A program made the position numbers and the translations under genes. A DNA stretch of 10,035 nucleotides from Candidatus Poribacteria bacterium (GTDB lineage: Bacteria; Poribacteria; WGA-4E; B28-G17), in the NCBI GenBank assembly GCA_003645735.1, contig QNBQ01000029.1:1-10035 (forward strand), given 5' to 3'. The notes beneath the pieces were generated by a model that did not search any database, was not told the origin of the DNA, and worked only from the letters and a program-made list of their open reading frames with translations. The number at the start of each line of letters is the position of its first letter. Position 1 is the stretch's first letter. This document shows, piece by piece, positions 6,810 to 10,035 of the stretch.

Positions 6810-6838
6810 ATTCTATAACAGCTCGACCTGTAAGTCAA
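6810..6838 (-). promoter_or_regulatory. Sigma70-like promoter for the beta-propeller gene
   Basis: On the minus strand TTGACT (complement of 6833-6838), a 17-base spacer and TAGAAT (complement of 6810-6815) lie about 75 bases upstream of the propeller start codon. Each hexamer is one base from consensus and the spacing is ideal. The surrounding 6734-6921 gap holds no gene on either strand and no convincing terminator for the DUF4091 gene upstream of it. Confidence 0.6.
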
Positions 6839-6921
6839 GCTTGCAATGCCATGGGGAAGTATTAATTCTCAACAACATCGCTTCCGCAGCTGTCCGGTTC
6901 AAGGCTTAGGAGGCGGGGTTA

Positions 6922-9102
6922 TCATGGGTAGCGGGAGGAGAGCGTTCGCGCCAGCAGCTCGCGGGCGCGGCGCAGCTGGTCATAGCTTATGCAGACGGCG
7001 TTGTCATAGGAGAGGACTATTGAAAGCGCCATCTGAAGGGCCTTGCGGCACCGCTCGGCGGCCTCCCACTTGCCCTCCTTTTCGAGCCGATCGGCCAGAC
7101 GGTCAAGCGCCGCCATGTATTCGTAGTCCTCGGCCCCGTCCCTGAACATCGCCAGCCGCAGCGATGGGGAAACGGTGCCGTCGGGATTGGGATACAGCCA
7201 ATAATGTTGGCCGGCCTTTGCGCGACGAAAGCGGTTCGGCTGCTTCCAGGGGTTGGTCGTCCAACGGTTCACCGTCCAGATGAAATACCCATCGATGCCG
7301 TATTTGCGCATTATCCAGAACAAAGCCCTGTGAGCGATGCCGGGGGCTGAGATGTGCGCCGCCGGCCTGGGAAGACGGTAGCCGTTATACCACCACACCT
7401 CCCTCCCCTTCCCCTTCTCCTCCCGCAGAACATCCTCATCCAGGCAGGAGACGTTTATACACCACGTGATCCTTCCCTTGGTGCGTATCAACGGCGATGG
7501 AACCTCGGTGGCGAATATCTTTATGGCGGGATCGGCGGCGCAGATGGCATCGAAAACGCGGTTGAGGAGATCGAAGTCGATGGGCCTGCTGTGTTTATGA
7601 ACGACCACCTCGTCGACGCAGTAAACCTCCCAATGCGTGGGGAGACCCTCCTCGCGGAGGAGCTCAGCGGCGGCCCTGTAAGCGGCGGTTATCCGCTTGA
7701 GATACTCCGGCGAGCCTTTCTTCGCCCCCAGGAAGGCGCCGCGGTCGAAGAAAAACGGCACGCCCATGCCATACATGCCGCAGCCGAGCGATAAGTAATA
7801 TCTGGTCAACCGCAGGAACTCCTCGGCGTTCGTTATGACCACACGGCCCGTCTCCTCGTCCCACCGCATCTCCATGCTCGCCGGCGTGAGCGGGCTCATC
7901 CGATACCGGGCGAGCAGGGCGAATATCTTCGGCCTCCATTTGAGCACGTAATCCCAATAGCTCATGTCGCCGAACCACCTCCTGATCTCCTCGCTCCAGC
8001 CCCACGGCCCATAGACATGTGTGACGAACGGAACGGATTGTCGTTTGGGGATCGAGAAGTCGTAAACCCTGATGGTCACCGGGATAGTGAAACGTCCGGC
8101 GGTTGAGCAGTCGACCGCCAAGGAGCCGGTGTATACGCCCGGTTTGGCGTCAGAGGGGATGTAAAGGTCGATCCAGATGGGATAATTCCAAGGGCGATCC
8201 GCCGAAAATGACTTGGGGCCTGGAAGGGCATCGGGCAATCCCTCCGGCGGCCCCTCCCTCGCCGGCACGTAGATCACCTGGCTCCACCAGATGTTATCGG
8301 CGCGAATTACGGCCCCCGAAGGGCCGCGCAGATCTGTGAACCTCAGCCGAACGATGCCGACGCCCCGCTCAACCCGTGGGGTGAGGACGAGCTGGGCGCC
8401 GACGTATTCGTTGCGCGCCCCGGACAGCATAATGCCGCGCAGCCGCGCGCCCGGCACGGGGGTGTTGCGCAGGACCTTCTCCACCGGCTCGGCGAGCCAT
8501 ATCTTGAGGGAGGGGGAGGAGATGAGCAGCCCGCGGGCGGGCGGCAATCCGAAGTCGGGGAGCTTCGGCCGCGGCGGGGCTTTGGTCGCCCGGAAGCTGT
8601 CGATGTAAACGTCGATGACATCGCCGTGATCGTAGCTTCCCTCGCTGAACCAGAAATGGAGGGTTGTCAATCGAGCGGCCCCCGGGATACCCGCGATGCA
8701 GAAACATTCGTGGGACCACCTTTGATGGCGCAGATCTATGAGGGTGGTCCGGTAGATCTCACGGCCTCGATCGTCCTTCAGGGTCACATGCATGGCGAAA
8801 TCGGGATCCAAACCCCGCCCGCTCTCGAAGTATACGTCGAACTCGACGAATTGGAAATCGGAGAGGTCAACAGGTTTTTTAAAGGTCTTGGTCGCGGCCG
8901 GCCAGCCGATCCCGTTGTCGTGGTTCACCTCCAGGTGGATATGTAAACAACGCCGTCCGGTGCGGGCGTGGTCCGTGTCGAGGCTCAAAGAGATCTCCTC
9001 GCCCCGGGTTTGCCAGCCCTCCAGCGTTTCGAAATCATCGACCATAAGGCTCGGTTTGACCCAAGATGAGATCATGAATATCGCCAAGATCAACATCTCC
9101 AT
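6922..9102 (-). CDS. GH123-like glycosidase with DUF4091 domain and N-terminal carbohydrate-binding-like domain
   Basis: This 726-residue protein starts at an ATG preceded by GAGGAGGG, six bases away. It has a short hydrophobic N-terminus (about 3-14), a weak signal peptide. Residues about 21-173 form a jelly-roll-like domain beginning VDDFETLEGW, as in carbohydrate-binding modules. Residues about 200-350 are a beta-sandwich including NEYVGAQLVL and YIPSDAKPGVYTGSL, typical of the region before GH123/DUF4091 barrels. A TIM barrel follows, with WEVYCVDEVV carrying the Asp497-Glu498 pair; in known GH123 beta-N-acetylgalactosaminidases this DE pair drives substrate-assisted catalysis. The DUF4091 signature GIDGYFIWTVNRW ... 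RLAMFRDGAEDYEYMA occupies about 602-664, then a helical tail. The family is large and mostly uncharacterised, so a hexosaminidase activity is a reasonable guess, not established. It starts 35 bases after the broken heparinase gene and is likely co-transcribed with it. Confidence 0.85.
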   Translation of the reverse strand: MEMLILAIFMISSWVKPSLMVDDFETLEGWQTRGEEISLSLDTDHARTGRRCLHIHLEVNHDNGIGWPAATKTFKKPVDLSDFQFVEFDVYFESGRGLDPDFAMHVTLKDDRGREIYRTTLIDLRHQRWSHECFCIAGIPGAARLTTLHFWFSEGSYDHGDVIDVYIDSFRATKAPPRPKLPDFGLPPARGLLISSPSLKIWLAEPVEKVLRNTPVPGARLRGIMLSGARNEYVGAQLVLTPRVERGVGIVRLRFTDLRGPSGAVIRADNIWWSQVIYVPAREGPPEGLPDALPGPKSFSADRPWNYPIWIDLYIPSDAKPGVYTGSLAVDCSTAGRFTIPVTIRVYDFSIPKRQSVPFVTHVYGPWGWSEEIRRWFGDMSYWDYVLKWRPKIFALLARYRMSPLTPASMEMRWDEETGRVVITNAEEFLRLTRYYLSLGCGMYGMGVPFFFDRGAFLGAKKGSPEYLKRITAAYRAAAELLREEGLPTHWEVYCVDEVVVHKHSRPIDFDLLNRVFDAICAADPAIKIFATEVPSPLIRTKGRITWCINVSCLDEDVLREEKGKGREVWWYNGYRLPRPAAHISAPGIAHRALFWIMRKYGIDGYFIWTVNRWTTNPWKQPNRFRRAKAGQHYWLYPNPDGTVSPSLRLAMFRDGAEDYEYMAALDRLADRLEKEGKWEAAERCRKALQMALSIVLSYDNAVCISYDQLRRARELLARTLSSRYP

Positions 9103-9137
9103 CGCAACCCTCCTCGCCTCAAGCGTTGATCACAACG

Positions 9138-10035
9138 TCAACGGGGTATCCCCCCGATCAGACGCGCATAGTAATCGCCGGGCTCCCCTTCGAAGAAGAG
9201 ACACCTCCCCTCCTCATCGACCGAAAGCTCGCCCACAGCTGCTCCCTCCTTCTCAACCCTCCAAACCCCGAGCTCCAGATCGCAGATCAAAACCTTCCCC
9301 CTCCCCTTGCCTTTGATCTCAAACCGCGCTTCTCTCAACAGCCGCTTCTCCCTGGCGAGAAACGCCCACCAGTTCAACACCCCGACCCCTACAAGCTCCC
9401 CGCCTCCTTCCCCACTGCTCCGAGCCGTATAGATCATAAACCCCGCTCGAGATCGCCAACGGGCCGCGGTAGTAGATCTGAAACGTCCCGAAATCCTTGT
9501 GCTGATGGTTTCCGAAGAACCTCTCCCCTATCCGCATCTGCACCACCGCGTCCCGGCTTTCCACCCTCATCTCCTATCCCGTCCGCGCCACCATCTCGCC
9601 CATCGGCGGAGGGAAGAACTTGGTGAGGGGAAGCTCGCTTATGGGCCGCCTCTCGGCGCCCGGTTTGAGAAACAACAGTTCGAAAACCTCGCCCACATCC
9701 CCGTAATCCTTGAAGATATCCGAATCGGCCATCCACAGCAGATACGGGTCGTCATAATAAGCCCCCACGAGCAACATCAACAGCCGTTTCCCGGGGCTGT
9801 TTCCCCATCTCGTCGAACGTATCGCCGCTGCGCATCTGTTTCCCGTCGGGACGGAACTTCTTGAAGAAAAGCCTGGCCGCTGACTCATATATCGTCTTCG
9901 ATTCATCGTATATGGCCACGCCCGCCGGAAGCTGGCCGGTCAGAAGCCACCCCTCCGTGATGTGGCCGACGAGGGCCGGCGAGTCCTCCTTTGCCGGATA
10001 CCCCGGGGGATGCGAGGCGGCGATCCTCTTGAACG
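9138..10035 (-). pseudogene. Heparinase II/III-family lyase, broken and cut by the window edge
   Basis: Three successive minus-strand frames carry parts of one heparinase II/III-type polysaccharide lyase. Frame one (10033 to about 9796) has HITEGWLLTGQLPAGVAIYD, AARLFFKKFRP and RSGDTFDEMGKQP. After a frameshift in a run of four C (9796-9793, minus), GKRLLMLLVGAYYDDPYL and LPLTKFFPPPMGEMVARTG follow. TAG at 9576-9574 then interrupts the same frame, which resumes with ESRDAVVQMRIGERFFGNHQH and YYRGPLAISSGVYD. The HQH motif belongs to the family's catalytic/metal-binding region. After YDLYGSE the expected central sheet, normally containing a '(N)YYRRT.aHNt' motif, is missing. A different frame (9437-9138) ends with a small beta domain (KVLICDLELGVWRVEK...FFEGEPGDYYARL) that looks like the gene's C-terminus. 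The enzyme would have cleaved uronate-containing glycans by beta-elimination. Sequencing error could explain one lesion, hardly all three. Confidence 0.75.

Noticed and set aside
9574..9576. Programmed amber recoding (pyrrolysine or suppressor)
   Set aside because: The same gene also has a frameshift and an internal deletion, so simple gene decay or sequence error is more likely than recoding.

Overview
The window looks like a piece of a bacterial chromosome, probably a metagenome-derived member of the Fibrobacteres-Chlorobi-Bacteroidetes (FCB) assemblage such as a Poribacteria/Latescibacteria-like lineage. This rests on a PorV/PorQ-family outer-membrane protein, a secreted beta-propeller with a type IX secretion (T9SS)-style C-terminal sorting domain, and large DUF4091 and heparinase-type polysaccharide enzymes. 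Coding is dense and GC-rich, and arginine is mostly written AGG with frequent ATA isoleucine. The phylum-level guess is inference.

Layout. Positions 2-190 (+) are the C-terminus of an HpcH/HpaI-type aldolase, followed by a small hairpin. Then come a PorV/PorQ-like outer-membrane protein (251-1351, +) and a small exported DUF5683-like protein (1364-2077, +). These two meet, with a 27-bp tail-to-tail overlap, a minus-strand cluster of four tightly packed genes. In transcription order these are a pentaheme c-type cytochrome (4988-4557), a HypC hydrogenase-maturation chaperone (4550-4332), a DUF6599-like lipoprotein (4335-3328) and a GH113-like glycosidase lipoprotein (3331-2051). The last two are joined to the gene before them by 4-bp stop/start overlaps with TTG and GTG starts. 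A sigma70-like promoter lies just upstream of the cytochrome.

Upstream of that operon, 4989-5395 has no intact gene but contains a decayed tetratricopeptide-repeat (TPR) gene remnant on the minus strand. Next is a Ycf48-type beta-propeller with a T9SS-type tail (6733-5396, -), preceded by a well-formed sigma70-like promoter. A 726-residue GH123-like/DUF4091 protein follows (9102-6922, -). The window ends in a heparinase II/III-family gene (10035-9138, -, cut by the window edge) that carries a 1-base frameshift, an in-frame amber codon and an apparent internal deletion.

How it fits together. The glycan enzymes (GH113-like, GH123-like, heparinase-like, and perhaps the sugar-acid-type aldolase) suggest breakdown of complex, possibly aminosugar- or uronate-containing polysaccharides. 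PorV and the T9SS-tailed propeller point to type IX export to the cell surface. The cytochrome-HypC pair is the odd part: these are electron-transfer and [NiFe]-hydrogenase-assembly proteins, but no hydrogenase structural or other hyp gene is in view, and they are wired into an operon with envelope lipoproteins. No tRNA, rRNA, CRISPR array, insertion sequence or other mobile element was recognised.
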